This document shows, in pieces, positions 8,316-17,377 of a stretch of 64,000 nucleotides of DNA. Both the position numbers and the translations under genes were made by a program. The notes under the pieces were generated by a model that saw nothing but the letters and a program-made list of their open reading frames with translations, was not told where the DNA came from and searched no databases. The number at the start of each line of letters is the position of its first letter. The first letter of the stretch is position 1. Source of the stretch: Mycolicibacterium sp. ND9-15 (lineage in GTDB: Bacteria; Actinomycetota; Actinomycetes; Mycobacteriales; Mycobacteriaceae). Where the stretch lies: assembly GCF_035918395.1 (NCBI RefSeq), contig NZ_CP142362.1:3571501-3635500 (forward strand), given 5' to 3'.

Positions 8316-8972
8316 CTACTTCGGTACCGCGACGTTGAACCCGCCGATGATCTTTTCGATGTCCGGGGCCTCTTCGACGGCCTTTTCCGCATACCCGGTC
8401 ACCGTGAACTGGACGAGATAGCGCTGCTTGGCGGGCGGTGCGCCGGTCGCGATCACGATGCGGTTGTAGCTGTGCATCCGGGCGCCGTTCAGGTCGTAAC
8501 TGCCCTCGATCATCGCTGACGGAAAACCCTTGAAGTCATCCATTGAGGCGTTGAGCCGCTTGAAGTTCTGCGACGTCTCGGCGTCGACGTACCCGTGCTT
8601 GATGGCCTCTTCGGGATCGAAGTCACCGGTCAGCTTCATCACCACGAGCATCGCGATCGGGTACGTCTCGCCCTTGGCGATCACCCTGGTGCCGGGCGCG
8701 AAGTTCGTGTTGAAGTACGGCGCCCACCCCTGTGGCGTCGGATACGAGACCGTCAGATCGGTGAGCTTCTCGGGGAAAACGGGATCGCCGGTGACGCCGG
8801 CCTGCTCCAGGAACGCCGCGATCGGCACCGGCTTGTCGTCCGCCTCGGTGGTGGACGTCGGCGCCGACGACGTCGACCACACCGACTGGTAGTCGGGAGG
8901 TTCCGTGCCGCAGCCGGCTGCAGCGACGACCGCGACCGCACCGGTGAGAAGCGCAAAGCCCCGGCGGCTCAC
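8316..8972 (-). CDS. lpqT: LpqN/LpqT-family lipoprotein
   Basis: Predicted cell-envelope lipoprotein of 218 aa. A signal peptide is followed by the lipobox AAGC with Cys at residue 21, then a Ser/Thr-rich linker and a domain of the Lpp-LpqN family. Length and position next to prs match remembered Mtb LpqT (Rv1016c, 226 aa). The start GTG at 8970-8972 overlaps the stop codon of the arsC-like gene as GTGA, so translation is coupled. Function is not established beyond envelope localisation. Confidence 0.88.
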   Translation of the reverse strand: MSRRGFALLTGAVAVVAAAGCGTEPPDYQSVWSTSSAPTSTTEADDKPVPIAAFLEQAGVTGDPVFPEKLTDLTVSYPTPQGWAPYFNTNFAPGTRVIAKGETYPIAMLVVMKLTGDFDPEEAIKHGYVDAETSQNFKRLNASMDDFKGFPSAMIEGSYDLNGARMHSYNRIVIATGAPPAKQRYLVQFTVTGYAEKAVEEAPDIEKIIGGFNVAVPK

Positions 8973-9331
8973 AGAATTTCGCGCACCGCGTCGATCGGCC
9001 GGGCCAGCCGGGTGCCTTTCGGCGTGACGACGAACGGCCGCTCGATCAGGATCGGGTTGGCGGCCATCGCGTCGAGAAGTTCGTCATCGCCGGCGCCGTC
9101 GAGACCCAACTCGGCGTAGAGGGGCTCCCGCTTGCGTACCGCCGTTCGGACATCGATGCCGGCGTCGGAAATCATCTTCTCCAACTCGGCGCGCGTCGGC
9201 GGCGTCTTGAGGTACTGCACGACTTCGGGCTCGATTCCGTTCTCCCGCAACAGGTCCAAAGTCTTGCGCGAGGTCGAGCACTTCGGATTGTGGTAGATGA
9301 CGGCGGCGGGGCGCCCATCGGATTCAGACAC
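8969..9331 (-). CDS. ArsC/Spx-family thioredoxin-fold reductase
   Basis: 120 aa. The N-terminal NPKCSTSRKTL motif holds the reactive Cys, and ERPFVV further on carries the conserved Arg of glutaredoxin-linked arsenate reductases (ArsC). The GTG start directly follows the TAA of prs with no gap, and its stop overlaps lpqT, so it is inside the prs operon. Whether it reduces arsenate or has another thiol role is not clear: no arsB, acr3 or arsR gene is nearby. Confidence 0.85.
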   Translation of the reverse strand: MSESDGRPAAVIYHNPKCSTSRKTLDLLRENGIEPEVVQYLKTPPTRAELEKMISDAGIDVRTAVRKREPLYAELGLDGAGDDELLDAMAANPILIERPFVVTPKGTRLARPIDAVREIL

Positions 9332-10312
9332 TTACGCCGACCCGTCGAACAGGCTGGTGACCGAACCGTTGTCGAACACGGCGCGGATCGTGTTGGCCAG
9401 CAACGGTGCGATCGACAGCACGGTCAACTGCGCGAAGCGCTTGTCCTCGCCGATCGGCAGCGTGTTGGTGACAATCACCTCGCAGGCCCCGGACTCGGTC
9501 AGCCGGTCGCGCGCGGGATCGGACAGCACGCCGTGCGTCGCCGCGATGATCACGTCACCCGCGCCGTCCTGTTTGAGGAGCTTGACCGCCCCGGCGATCG
9601 TGCCGCCGGTGTCGATCATGTCGTCGGTCAACACACACGTCTTGCCGCTCACCTCACCCACGACCCGGTTGGACACCACCTCGTTGGGCTTCAGCGGGTC
9701 GCGGGTCTTGTGGATGAACGCGAGCGGAACGCCGCCCAGCGAGTCCGCCCACTTCTCGGCGACGCGAACCCGCCCGGAGTCCGGGGACACGACCACCATG
9801 TCGTGGTCGGCGTAGTTCTCGGCGATGTATCCGGTCAGCAGCTTCTGCGCCCGCATGTGGTCGACCGGCCCGTCGAAGAAGCCCTGGATCTGGTCGGTGT
9901 GCAGGTCGACGGTGACGATCCGGTCGGCGCCGGCGGTCTTGAGCAGATCAGCGACCAGCCGTGCCGAGATCGGTTCACGTCCCCGGTGCTTCTTGTCCTG
10001 CCGTGCATAGGGATAGAACGGCAGAATCGCGGTGATGCGCTTGGCGCTGCCCCGTTTAAGCGCGTCGATCATGATCAGCTGTTCCATCAGGTGCTTGTTC
10101 AGCGGTGCCGGATGGCTCTGCAGTACGAAGGCGTCGCAGCCGCGGACCGACTCGTCGAACCGGACGAAGATCTCGCCGTTGGCGAAGTCGCGTGCGGTCT
10201 GCGCCGTCACGGGTACGTCGAGTTCCTTGGCGACCTGTTCAGCGAGTTCGGGGTGTGCCCGACCCGAGAACAACATCAGGTTTTTGCGGTTGTCGGTCCA
10301 CTCGGTGCCCAC
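9332..10312 (-). CDS. prs: ribose-phosphate pyrophosphokinase (PRPP synthetase)
   Basis: Makes PRPP from ribose 5-phosphate and ATP for nucleotide, His/Trp and decaprenylphosphoryl-arabinose synthesis. At 326 aa it is full length. Family motifs are visible: FANGEIFVRFDESVRG, the HG-containing flexible loop YARQDKKHRGREPISARL, TVDLH, and the PRPP-binding VLTDDMIDTGGT. It lies 76 nt downstream of glmU on the same strand, as in other mycobacteria. Confidence 0.98.
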   Translation of the reverse strand: MGTEWTDNRKNLMLFSGRAHPELAEQVAKELDVPVTAQTARDFANGEIFVRFDESVRGCDAFVLQSHPAPLNKHLMEQLIMIDALKRGSAKRITAILPFYPYARQDKKHRGREPISARLVADLLKTAGADRIVTVDLHTDQIQGFFDGPVDHMRAQKLLTGYIAENYADHDMVVVSPDSGRVRVAEKWADSLGGVPLAFIHKTRDPLKPNEVVSNRVVGEVSGKTCVLTDDMIDTGGTIAGAVKLLKQDGAGDVIIAATHGVLSDPARDRLTESGACEVIVTNTLPIGEDKRFAQLTVLSIAPLLANTIRAVFDNGSVTSLFDGSA

Positions 10313-10388
10313 AGTGCGCCCTCAAGGTCGGGGGATCGATACTGCCTAATCGTACGGGTTGCCGGATCGCCAACGTCCGGCAACTGGC

Positions 10389-11861
10389 TCACGACTTGTC
10401 GGCGTCGTCCCGGTTCTCGTGTTCGCGGGCCTTGCGTGCGGCTTCGGCGGCCTTGGACCCCGGGCGTTTGCGCTCCACCCAACCCTCGATGTTGCGCTGT
10501 GTACCGCCGGACACCGCCAGGGCGCCGGGCGGGACGTCGTCGCGCACGACGGTTCCCGCGCCGGTGTAGGCGCCGTCGCCGATCGTGACCGGGGCGACGA
10601 ACATGGTGTCCGATCCGGTGCGCACGTGCGAGCCGATCGTGGTGCGACTCTTGGTCTCGCCGTCGTAGTTGACAAACACGCTCGACGCGCCGATGTTGCT
10701 GTGTTCGCCGATGTCGGCGTCGCCGACGTAGGTCAGGTGCGGCACCTTGGTCCCGGCGCCGAGCGTCGCGTTCTTGGTTTCGACGAACGCGCCGAGCTTG
10801 CCGTCGGCGCCCAAGACGGTGCCCGGCCGCAGGTAGGCGAACGGCCCGACCGCCGCTCCGGCACCGATCGTCGACGAGCTGCCGTGCGTACGGATCACGC
10901 TGGCCGCCTCGCCGACCGTGACATCGGTCAACGTGGTGTCGGGGCCGATCTGGCAGCGATCGCCGATCCGGGTGCCGGCGAGCAGTTGGGTGCCCGGCTG
11001 CACGACGGCGTCACGGCCGATGGTCACGTCGACGTCGATCCACGTGGTGGCGGGGTCGACGACCGTCACCCCTGCCCGCTGATGCGCGGCGACGATGCGC
11101 CGGTTGAGCTCGGCGCCGAGCTCGGCCAACTGCACGCGATCGTTGACCCCCGCGACCAGGGTGGAGTCGTCGACATGCTTGGCCCGCACGACATGGCCGT
11201 CGGAGCGGACGATCGAGATGACGTCGGTCAGGTACCGCTCCTGCTGTGCGTTGTCCGATCGCAGCCGGCCCAACGCGGACCGCAGCGCGGTGACGTCGAA
11301 CGCATACACCCCGGCGTTGACCTCGGCGATGGCCCGCTGTGCCGGGCTGGCGTCGGCCTGCTCGACGATGCCGGTCACCTCACCGTCGGCGGTGCGCAGA
11401 ATTCGCCCGTATCCGGTCGGGTCGACGAGCGTGGTGGTCAGCACGGTCGCCGCGGTGGGCCGCGCGTTGTGCGTGCTGGTCAGGTCGGCCAGCGTTTCGG
11501 CGTCCAGCAGGGGCACGTCACCCGAGGTCACCACCACCGTGCCGGCGAATTCGGCCGGGAGCGCCGACAGCCCGCACTCCACGGCGTGCCCGGTGCCCAG
11601 CTGCTGCTCCTGTACCGCGGTGTCGATGCCGCGGCCGAGCTCTGCGGCCAGCCGTTCGATCGCCGGCATCACCCGCTCGCGATCCTTTCCGACCACGACC
11701 ACCAGGTGCTCGGGCGCCACCTCGGCCACCGCGTGCAGTGCGTGCGCGAGCATGCTGCGTCCGGCCAGTGTGTGCAGCACCTTCGGGGTGTCGGACCGCA
11801 TCCGTGTTCCCGCACCGGCCGCGAGGACGACGACCGCCGATGCCGTGGGCCCGTGGGTCAT
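10389..11861 (-). CDS. glmU: bifunctional GlcN-1-P acetyltransferase/GlcNAc-1-P uridyltransferase
   Basis: Catalyses the last two steps to UDP-GlcNAc for peptidoglycan and arabinogalactan linker. 490 aa. N-terminal uridyltransferase with LAAGAGTRMRSDTPKVLH; C-terminal left-handed beta-helix of hexapeptide repeats with the acetyltransferase residues in PFAYLRPGTVLG and VETKN; a charged mycobacterial C-terminal tail follows. The start is ATG 11861, preceded by GGGGAGGGGAAA; the open frame further upstream is not family-like. A tRNA-Gln gene on the same strand lies about 110 nt upstream. Confidence 0.98.
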   Translation of the reverse strand: MTHGPTASAVVVLAAGAGTRMRSDTPKVLHTLAGRSMLAHALHAVAEVAPEHLVVVVGKDRERVMPAIERLAAELGRGIDTAVQEQQLGTGHAVECGLSALPAEFAGTVVVTSGDVPLLDAETLADLTSTHNARPTAATVLTTTLVDPTGYGRILRTADGEVTGIVEQADASPAQRAIAEVNAGVYAFDVTALRSALGRLRSDNAQQERYLTDVISIVRSDGHVVRAKHVDDSTLVAGVNDRVQLAELGAELNRRIVAAHQRAGVTVVDPATTWIDVDVTIGRDAVVQPGTQLLAGTRIGDRCQIGPDTTLTDVTVGEAASVIRTHGSSSTIGAGAAVGPFAYLRPGTVLGADGKLGAFVETKNATLGAGTKVPHLTYVGDADIGEHSNIGASSVFVNYDGETKSRTTIGSHVRTGSDTMFVAPVTIGDGAYTGAGTVVRDDVPPGALAVSGGTQRNIEGWVERKRPGSKAAEAARKAREHENRDDADKS

Positions 11862-11970
11862 TAGGGTTTCCCCTCCCCTTCCCCGCGAGCCCTTCCCCGC
11901 GAGAGACCGTGTCTGTCCGGCGACACACCGCTTCACCGTCTCATTTCGCGGTCGCTCGCCGCTCAATCCG

Positions 11971-12042
11971 CTCCGTCGCCAGGACTCGAACCTGAACTAT
12001 CTGAACCAAAATCAGAGGTGCTGCCGATTACACCACGACGGA
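11971..12042 (-). tRNA. tRNA-Gln (anticodon TTG)
   Basis: 72-nt cloverleaf on the minus strand. The acceptor stem TCCGTCG pairs with CGACGGA, the discriminator base is G, the anticodon stem TCTGA/TCAGA closes the loop TTTTGGT giving anticodon TTG, and the T arm contains GGTTCGAGTCC. The position between glmU and a TetR gene is the same as remembered in Mtb (glnU). Confidence 0.95.
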
Positions 12043-12074
12043 TCGATCAACTCGTGATGCTAGTCGACTGCATC

Positions 12075-12080
12075 TAACCT
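12075..12080 (+). promoter_or_regulatory. -10 hexamer TAACCT of a leaderless promoter
   Basis: TAACCT is followed by 7 nt and then the GTG start of the TetR gene at 12088, the usual layout for a leaderless mycobacterial mRNA. It also faces the tRNA-Gln gene, which reads the other way. Confidence 0.6.
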
Positions 12081-12087
12081 GATAGGC

Positions 12088-12735
12088 GTGGCAGCACCCG
12101 ACAAGGAGGTCCGGGCACCGCGGGCGCGGATGACCGGCGCCGAGCGGCGCCACCAGCTCATCGACGTCGCGCGGTCGCTGTTCGCCGAGCGCGGCTACGA
12201 GGGCACCTCGATCGAGGAGATCGCTCAGCGTGCCAACGTGTCCAAGCCCGTCGTCTACGAGCATTTCGGCGGCAAAGAAGGCCTGTACGCGGTGGTCGTC
12301 GACCGCGAGATGTCGGCACTGCTCGACGGGATCACCTCGTCGCTGACGCGGATGACCAACAACCGGTCCCGGCTGCGCATCGAACGGGTCGCGCTCGCCC
12401 TGCTGACCTACGTCGACGAGCGCACCGACGGGTTCCGCATCCTGATCCGCGACTCTCCGGCGTCGATCACCTCCGGCAGCACCTATTCGACGCTGCTCAA
12501 CGAGGCGGTCAACCAGGTGTCCTCGATCCTGGCCGGCGACTTCTCCCGTCGGGGGCTCGATCCCGAAATGGCACCGCTGTACGCCCAGGCGTTGGTCGGC
12601 TCGGTGTCGATGACCGCGCAGTGGTGGCTCGACGTCCGCGAGCCCAAGAAGGAAGTGGTGGCCGCTCATCTGGTCAACCTGTGCTGGAACGGGCTGATGC
12701 ACCTCGAGAACGACCCGGTGCTGCTCGACGAATAG
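12088..12735 (+). CDS. TetR/AcrR-family transcription regulator (Rv1019-like)
   Basis: 215 aa. N-terminal TetR helix-turn-helix (ERRHQLIDVARSLFAERGYEGTSIEEIAQRANVS, then KPVVYEHFGGKEGLY) and a C-terminal ligand/dimer domain. The GTG start fits the leaderless promoter just upstream. It precedes mfd on the same strand, as Rv1019 does in Mtb, where it is thought to regulate its own operon with mfd and mazG. Here a hairpin (12751-12803) lies between it and mfd, so read-through into mfd may be reduced. Confidence 0.93.
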   Translation: MAAPDKEVRAPRARMTGAERRHQLIDVARSLFAERGYEGTSIEEIAQRANVSKPVVYEHFGGKEGLYAVVVDREMSALLDGITSSLTRMTNNRSRLRIERVALALLTYVDERTDGFRILIRDSPASITSGSTYSTLLNEAVNQVSSILAGDFSRRGLDPEMAPLYAQALVGSVSMTAQWWLDVREPKKEVVAAHLVNLCWNGLMHLENDPVLLDE

Positions 12736-12750
12736 CGCCGCCTCTCGCCG

Positions 12751-12803
12751 AGACCGACGTTTTGGTCGATTTCGCCGGCGCCTTCCCGCCATAACGTCGG
12801 TCT
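12751..12803. repeat. intergenic palindrome with 11-nt perfect arms
   Basis: AGACCGACGTT (12751-12761) and its exact complement AACGTCGGTCT (12793-12803) enclose a 31-nt loop. It lies 15 nt after the TetR stop codon and 48 nt before mfd. It could attenuate or terminate transcription, or be a member of a repeated intergenic palindrome class. Confidence 0.8.
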
Positions 12804-12851
12804 GGGCAGCGCACGCATGCAGTTCGCCGCTCCACTTAGGATGGAAGCATC

Positions 12852-15800
12852 ATGACCGCATCGGGGACCCGTTCTGTCCCAACCCCGATCGCCGGGCTTG
12901 CCGAGCTTGCGCTACGAGAACCCTCCCTCGCCGAGATCTCGCGCCGTGCCGCCGACAAGCCCGCCGATCTCGCCATCATCGGCCCGGCGAGCGCCAGGGT
13001 ATTCGTCGCGTCGGCGCTCGCGCAGACGGCTCCGCTGGTCGTGGTCACCGCGACCGGGCGGGAGGCCGACGATCTGACCGCCGAACTCCGCGGCGTGTTC
13101 GGCGACGCCGTCGCGATGTTCCCGTCGTGGGAGACACTGCCGCACGAACGGCTGTCGCCGGGTGTCGACACCGTCGGTGCGCGGCTCTTGTTGTTGCGCA
13201 GGCTGACTCATCCAGACGATGCGCGTCTGGGCCCGCCACCGCGGGTGGTGGTGACCACCGCCAGGTCGCTGCTGCAGCCGATGGCCCCCGACGTCGCCGA
13301 CGTCAAACCGGTGACGTTGACCGAAGGCGGCGAGGCGGATTTCGACGGCCTGATCGCGCGGTTGGTCGAACTCGCCTACACCCGCGTCGACATGGTCGGC
13401 AAACGCGGCGAGTTCGCCGTGCGCGGCGGCATCCTCGACCTCTTCCCGCCGACGTACGAGCATCCGGTGCGCGTCGAGTTCTGGGGCGACGAGGTGTCCG
13501 AGATGCGCATGTTCGCGGTCGCCGACCAGCGGTCGATCCCCGAGATCGACGTCGAGACCCTCATCGCCGTGCCATGCCGCGAGGTGCTGCTGACCAAGGA
13601 TGTGCGCGAGCGTGCCGTCGAACTCGCCCGCGAACATCCCGTGCAGGAGAACACGCTGCCCGGCAGCGTGCCCGACATGTTGGCCAAGCTCTCCGAGGGC
13701 ATTCCGGTCGACGGTATGGAGGCGCTGCTGCCGCTGCTGCGTAACACCGAGTTGTCGACGTTGTCGGACGTTCTGCCCGCGGGCACGCCGCTGTTGATCT
13801 GCGATCCGGAGAAGGTGCGCACCCGGGCGGCCGACCTGATCAAGACCGGGCGCGAGTTCCTGGAGGCGTCCTGGTCGACGGCCGCCGTGGGCGGTGGCGC
13901 GCCGATCGACCTCGAAGCGCTGGGCGCCTCGGGGTTCGTCGAACTCGACGACGCACGCGCCGCGGCCCGCGCGGGCGACCACCCGTGGTGGACGCTGTCC
14001 CAACTGTCCGACGAGGCCGGTTTCGAGGTCGACATCCGGCCCGCGCCGTCCGCCCGCGGATCGCAAGCCAACATCGACGAGATCTTCGCGATGCTGCGCG
14101 CCCACGTCGCGACCGGCGGCTATGCGGCTGTCGTCACCCCGGGCGCGGGCACCGCGCAGCGCGTCGTCGAGCAGCTCGCCGAATCGGACGTTCCCGCAGG
14201 GCTTTTGGAGCCCGATGTCGCACTCAAGGAAGGCGTCGTCGGCGTGCTCAAGGGTCCGCTGCACGACGGCGTGGTGATCCCGGGTGCGAACCTCGTGGTG
14301 ATCACCGAGACCGATCTCACCGGCAACCGGGCCGCCGCGACCGAAGGCAAGCGGCTGGCCGCCAAGCGGCGCAACGTGGTTGACCCGCTGGCGCTCAGCG
14401 CCGGCGACCTGGTCGTGCACGACCAGCACGGCATCGGCCGGTTCGTCGAGATGACCGAGCGCGTGGTGGGCGGTGCGCGCCGGGAATACCTGGTGTTGGA
14501 GTACGCCTCCTCCAAACGCGGTGGCGGGACCGACAAGCTCTACGTGCCGATGGATTCGCTGGACCAGCTGTCCCGCTACGTCGGCGGGGAGTCGCCGTCA
14601 CTGTCTCGGCTCGGCGGCAGCGACTGGACGAACACGAAGACCAAGGCGCGCCGCGCTGTCCGTGAGATCGCCGCCGAATTGGTGTCGCTATACGCCAAGC
14701 GGCAGGCCTCACCCGGTCACGGCTTCGGCCCGGACACCCCGTGGCAGGCGGAGATGGAGGATGCGTTCGGGTTCACCGAGACCGTCGACCAGCTGACCGC
14801 GATCACCGAGGTCAAGGCGGACATGGAAAAGCCCATTCCAATGGACAGAGTGATCTGCGGCGACGTCGGCTATGGCAAAACCGAGATCGCCGTGCGGGCG
14901 GCCTTCAAGGCGGTGCAGGACGGCAAGCAGGTCGCGGTACTGGTGCCGACGACCCTGCTGGCCGATCAGCATCTGCAGACCTTCTCGGAGCGGATGGCCG
15001 GGTTTCCCGTCACCGTGAAGGGGTTGTCCCGCTTCACCGACCCCGCCGAGTCCCGTGCGGTGCTCGATGGCATGAAGGACGGCAGCGTCGACATCGTGAT
15101 CGGCACACACCGGCTGCTGCAGACGGGGGTGACCTGGAAGGATCTCGGTCTGGTCGTTGTCGACGAGGAGCAGCGCTTCGGCGTCGAGCACAAGGAGCAC
15201 ATCAAGTCGATGCGCACCCACGTCGACGTGCTGACCATGAGCGCGACCCCGATCCCGCGCACCTTGGAGATGAGCCTGGCGGGCATCCGGGAGATGTCCA
15301 CGATCCTGACCCCGCCCGAGGAGCGCTACCCGGTGCTGACCTACGTCGGACCCCACGACGACAAGCAGATCGCCGCGGCGCTGCGCCGTGAACTGCTGCG
15401 CGACGGGCAGGCGTTCTATATCCACAACCGGGTCAGGTCGATCGACCAGGCCGCGGCGCGGGTGGCCGCACTGGTGCCCGAGGCGCGTGTCGTCGTCGCG
15501 CACGGCCAGATGCCCGAGGAACAACTCGAGCGCACCGTCGAGGGATTCTGGAACCGCGAGTACGACATCCTGGTCTGCACGACGATCGTCGAGACCGGCC
15601 TGGACATCTCCAACGCCAATACGTTGATCGTCGAGCGCGCCGACACCTTCGGCTTGTCGCAGCTGCATCAACTCAGGGGCCGCGTCGGGCGCAGTCGCGA
15701 ACGCGGCTACGCGTATTTCCTGTACCCGCCGGAGGTTCCGCTCACCGAGACGGCCTACGACCGGCTCGCCACCATCGCGCAGAACAACGAACTGGGTGCG

Positions 15801-16487
15801 GGGATGGCCGTGGCGCTCAAAGACCTGGAGATCCGCGGCGCGGGCAACGTGCTGGGCGCCGAGCAGTCCGGTCACGTCGCCGGCGTCGGCTTCGACCTCT
15901 ACGTGCGCCTGGTCGGCGAGGCGGTCGAGGCCTACCGCGCGGCCGCGGACGGCAAAACCGTTGTGGCACCGGAAGAACCGAAAGACGTCCGGATCGATCT
16001 GCCCGTCGACGCGCACCTGCCGCCGGACTACATCGGCAGCGACCGGCTGCGCCTGGAGGGCTACCGCAGGCTGGCGTCGGCGGCCGATCAGGACGCCGTG
16101 GACTCCGTCGTCGAGGAACTCGTCGACCGGTACGGGCCGCTGCCCGAACCCGCGCGGCGCCTGGTGGCCGTCGCGCGTTTGCGGTTGTTGCTGAAGGCCT
16201 ACGGCGTCACCGAGGTCAGTGCGGTGTCGGAGGCGACGGTGCGGCTGTCCCCGCTGCAGCTGATGGACTCTGCGCAGCTTCGGCTCAAGCGGATGTACCC
16301 GAGCGCCAACTATCGGGCCACCACCTCGACCGTGCAGGTGCCGATTCCGCGTGCCGGCGACGGGATCGGCGCGCCGCGCATCCGCGATCTGGAACTGGTG
16401 CAGCTGGTCGCCGACCTGATCCTGGCGCTGGACGGAAAACCCCAGGGCAGTGTCGACGTAATTTCGAGCCGCAATTCTTCCGCCTGA
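12852..16487 (+). CDS. mfd: transcription-repair coupling factor
   Basis: 1211 aa, full length. DNA translocase that removes RNA polymerase stalled at lesions and recruits UvrA. N-terminal UvrB-like module, a CarD/RNA-polymerase-interacting domain (DLVVHDQHGIGRFVEM), a superfamily 2 helicase core with Walker A GDVGYGKTE near residue 675 and the DEEQ box (VVDEEQRFGVEHKE) near 770, motif VI (QLRGRVGR), and the C-terminal TRCF domain. Start at ATG 12852 with GGAAG upstream and a TAGGAT hexamer at 12837-12842. In Mtb mazG follows directly; here two unrelated genes intervene. Confidence 0.98.
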   Translation: MTASGTRSVPTPIAGLAELALREPSLAEISRRAADKPADLAIIGPASARVFVASALAQTAPLVVVTATGREADDLTAELRGVFGDAVAMFPSWETLPHERLSPGVDTVGARLLLLRRLTHPDDARLGPPPRVVVTTARSLLQPMAPDVADVKPVTLTEGGEADFDGLIARLVELAYTRVDMVGKRGEFAVRGGILDLFPPTYEHPVRVEFWGDEVSEMRMFAVADQRSIPEIDVETLIAVPCREVLLTKDVRERAVELAREHPVQENTLPGSVPDMLAKLSEGIPVDGMEALLPLLRNTELSTLSDVLPAGTPLLICDPEKVRTRAADLIKTGREFLEASWSTAAVGGGAPIDLEALGASGFVELDDARAAARAGDHPWWTLSQLSDEAGFEVDIRPAPSARGSQANIDEIFAMLRAHVATGGYAAVVTPGAGTAQRVVEQLAESDVPAGLLEPDVALKEGVVGVLKGPLHDGVVIPGANLVVITETDLTGNRAAATEGKRLAAKRRNVVDPLALSAGDLVVHDQHGIGRFVEMTERVVGGARREYLVLEYASSKRGGGTDKLYVPMDSLDQLSRYVGGESPSLSRLGGSDWTNTKTKARRAVREIAAELVSLYAKRQASPGHGFGPDTPWQAEMEDAFGFTETVDQLTAITEVKADMEKPIPMDRVICGDVGYGKTEIAVRAAFKAVQDGKQVAVLVPTTLLADQHLQTFSERMAGFPVTVKGLSRFTDPAESRAVLDGMKDGSVDIVIGTHRLLQTGVTWKDLGLVVVDEEQRFGVEHKEHIKSMRTHVDVLTMSATPIPRTLEMSLAGIREMSTILTPPEERYPVLTYVGPHDDKQIAAALRRELLRDGQAFYIHNRVRSIDQAAARVAALVPEARVVVAHGQMPEEQLERTVEGFWNREYDILVCTTIVETGLDISNANTLIVERADTFGLSQLHQLRGRVGRSRERGYAYFLYPPEVPLTETAYDRLATIAQNNELGAGMAVALKDLEIRGAGNVLGAEQSGHVAGVGFDLYVRLVGEAVEAYRAAADGKTVVAPEEPKDVRIDLPVDAHLPPDYIGSDRLRLEGYRRLASAADQDAVDSVVEELVDRYGPLPEPARRLVAVARLRLLLKAYGVTEVSAVSEATVRLSPLQLMDSAQLRLKRMYPSANYRATTSTVQVPIPRAGDGIGAPRIRDLELVQLVADLILALDGKPQGSVDVISSRNSSA

Positions 16488-16725
16488 TGGCCTGGTGACA
16501 CGCGGTTTCGCTGTGTTCGGCTGGGACCGATCCGGGCGACGCTGATAACGCGGCGGTGTGTCGACACGACATACACGTTGGGGGTCAAGGTGTTGCGTTG
16601 TCGTCCAAACCGAGGGCGTCGACCGCCTGACATCGGCGGTTAAGCAATTTCCTAAACCGAACATCACGCGAGTGCCACCGAGCTGGTGGGTGCACGTCGC
16701 GCTGACGCAAGGCGAAGGAGTATCG
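16488..16725. other. 238-nt gap between mfd and the secreted repeat protein
   Basis: No gene seen. The end of the gap holds the Shine-Dalgarno AAGGAG for the next gene. A short TGTCGACA palindrome and an A/T-rich stretch (TTAAGCAATTTCCTAAA) near 16640-16660 may mark a promoter, which would make the next gene independent of mfd. Confidence 0.4.
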
Positions 16726-17292
16726 ATGAATTTCAAGAAATTCGCAGCAACGACCACAATGACCGGCGTACTCGGGCTCGGCGCCCTGGGTCTCGCGGGT
16801 TTGGCGCAGGCCCAGCCCGACGTGCCCAAGCCGCCCCCGGTGCCGGTTCCGAACGTGCACATCCCCGATGTGAACGTGCCGAACGTGAACGTTCCCGATG
16901 TGAACGTGCCGAACGTGAACGTTCCCGATGTGAACGTGCCGAACGTGAACGTTCCCGATGTGAACGTGCCGAACGTGAACGTTCCCGATGTGAACGTGCC
17001 GAACGTGAACGTTCCCGATGTGAACGTGCCGGATGTCAATCTTCCCGACGTCGACGTGCCGACCGTGCAGTTCCCTGAGGTCGACAACTACTTCAAGCTG
17101 CCGAACGGCCACATCCCGCCGGGACAGCTCAAGAATTCGGCGTTCATCAACGGCGTTCCGAACCCGTTCTACGGGATCCCGCCCGGGCAACTGAAGAAGC
17201 TGCCCGAGGTGAACGGGGTCGTCAACCCGTTCTTCGATGAGAAGCCGGGCCACTGGGTGATCCCCGACGGTCCGATCGAGCCGGAGTCCTGA
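16726..17292 (+). CDS. secreted tandem-repeat protein (VPNVNVPDVN repeats)
   Basis: 188 aa with a Sec-type signal peptide: KK near the N-terminus, a hydrophobic core rich in Gly/Leu, and likely cleavage after AQA near residue 31. The mature part has a Pro-rich lead (PKPPPVPVP), then about six 10-residue repeats of the form VPNVNVPDVN (residues about 46-105), then a repeat-free tail with two IPPGQLK motifs, each followed by a NG-V-NPF pattern. Start set by AAGGAG 5 nt before ATG 16726. I do not recognise a family. The alternating hydrophobic/polar pattern suggests an extended or beta-solenoid-like shape; function unknown, possibly an envelope or surface protein. Confidence 0.85.
   Translation: MNFKKFAATTTMTGVLGLGALGLAGLAQAQPDVPKPPPVPVPNVHIPDVNVPNVNVPDVNVPNVNVPDVNVPNVNVPDVNVPNVNVPDVNVPNVNVPDVNVPDVNLPDVDVPTVQFPEVDNYFKLPNGHIPPGQLKNSAFINGVPNPFYGIPPGQLKKLPEVNGVVNPFFDEKPGHWVIPDGPIEPES
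16864..17043 (+). repeat. 30-bp coding tandem repeat, five identical copies plus one diverged
   Basis: The unit starts CCCGATGTGAACGTGCCG and is 30 bp. Copies begin at 16864, 16894, 16924, 16954 and 16984 and are identical; a sixth at 17014 diverges after 17030. Identity at every base, including wobble positions, points to recent expansion by slippage or unequal crossing-over. Confidence 0.97.
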
Positions 17293-17323
17293 GTCACCGA
17301 ATGTGACACCGGAATGTGACGCG

Positions 17324-17355
17324 ATGGCCGCTCTGCCTTCGGGCAGGGCGGCCAT
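17324..17355 (+). terminator. strong stem-loop after the repeat-protein gene
   Basis: 14-bp stem with one G-T pair and a stable TTCG tetraloop (ATGGCCGCTCTGCC-TTCG-GGCAGGGCGGCCAT), 31 nt after the stop codon. There is no long U tract, which is common for mycobacterial terminators. Confidence 0.75.
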
Positions 17356-17377
17356 CCTCGTTCGGGACGAACCGTGA

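Noticed and set aside
10359..11864. Plus-strand open frame of 501 codons
   Set aside because: Entirely antisense to glmU, which is unmistakable by motif.
16864..17043. Possible CRISPR array
   Set aside because: The 30-bp units are directly adjacent without spacers and are in frame in a coding gene; no cas gene is nearby.
14709..17087. Minus-strand open frame of 792 codons with a Gly/Thr/Phe repeat
   Set aside because: It is the complement of mfd and of the VPNVNVPDVN repeat; the repeat only mirrors the coding repeat on the other strand.
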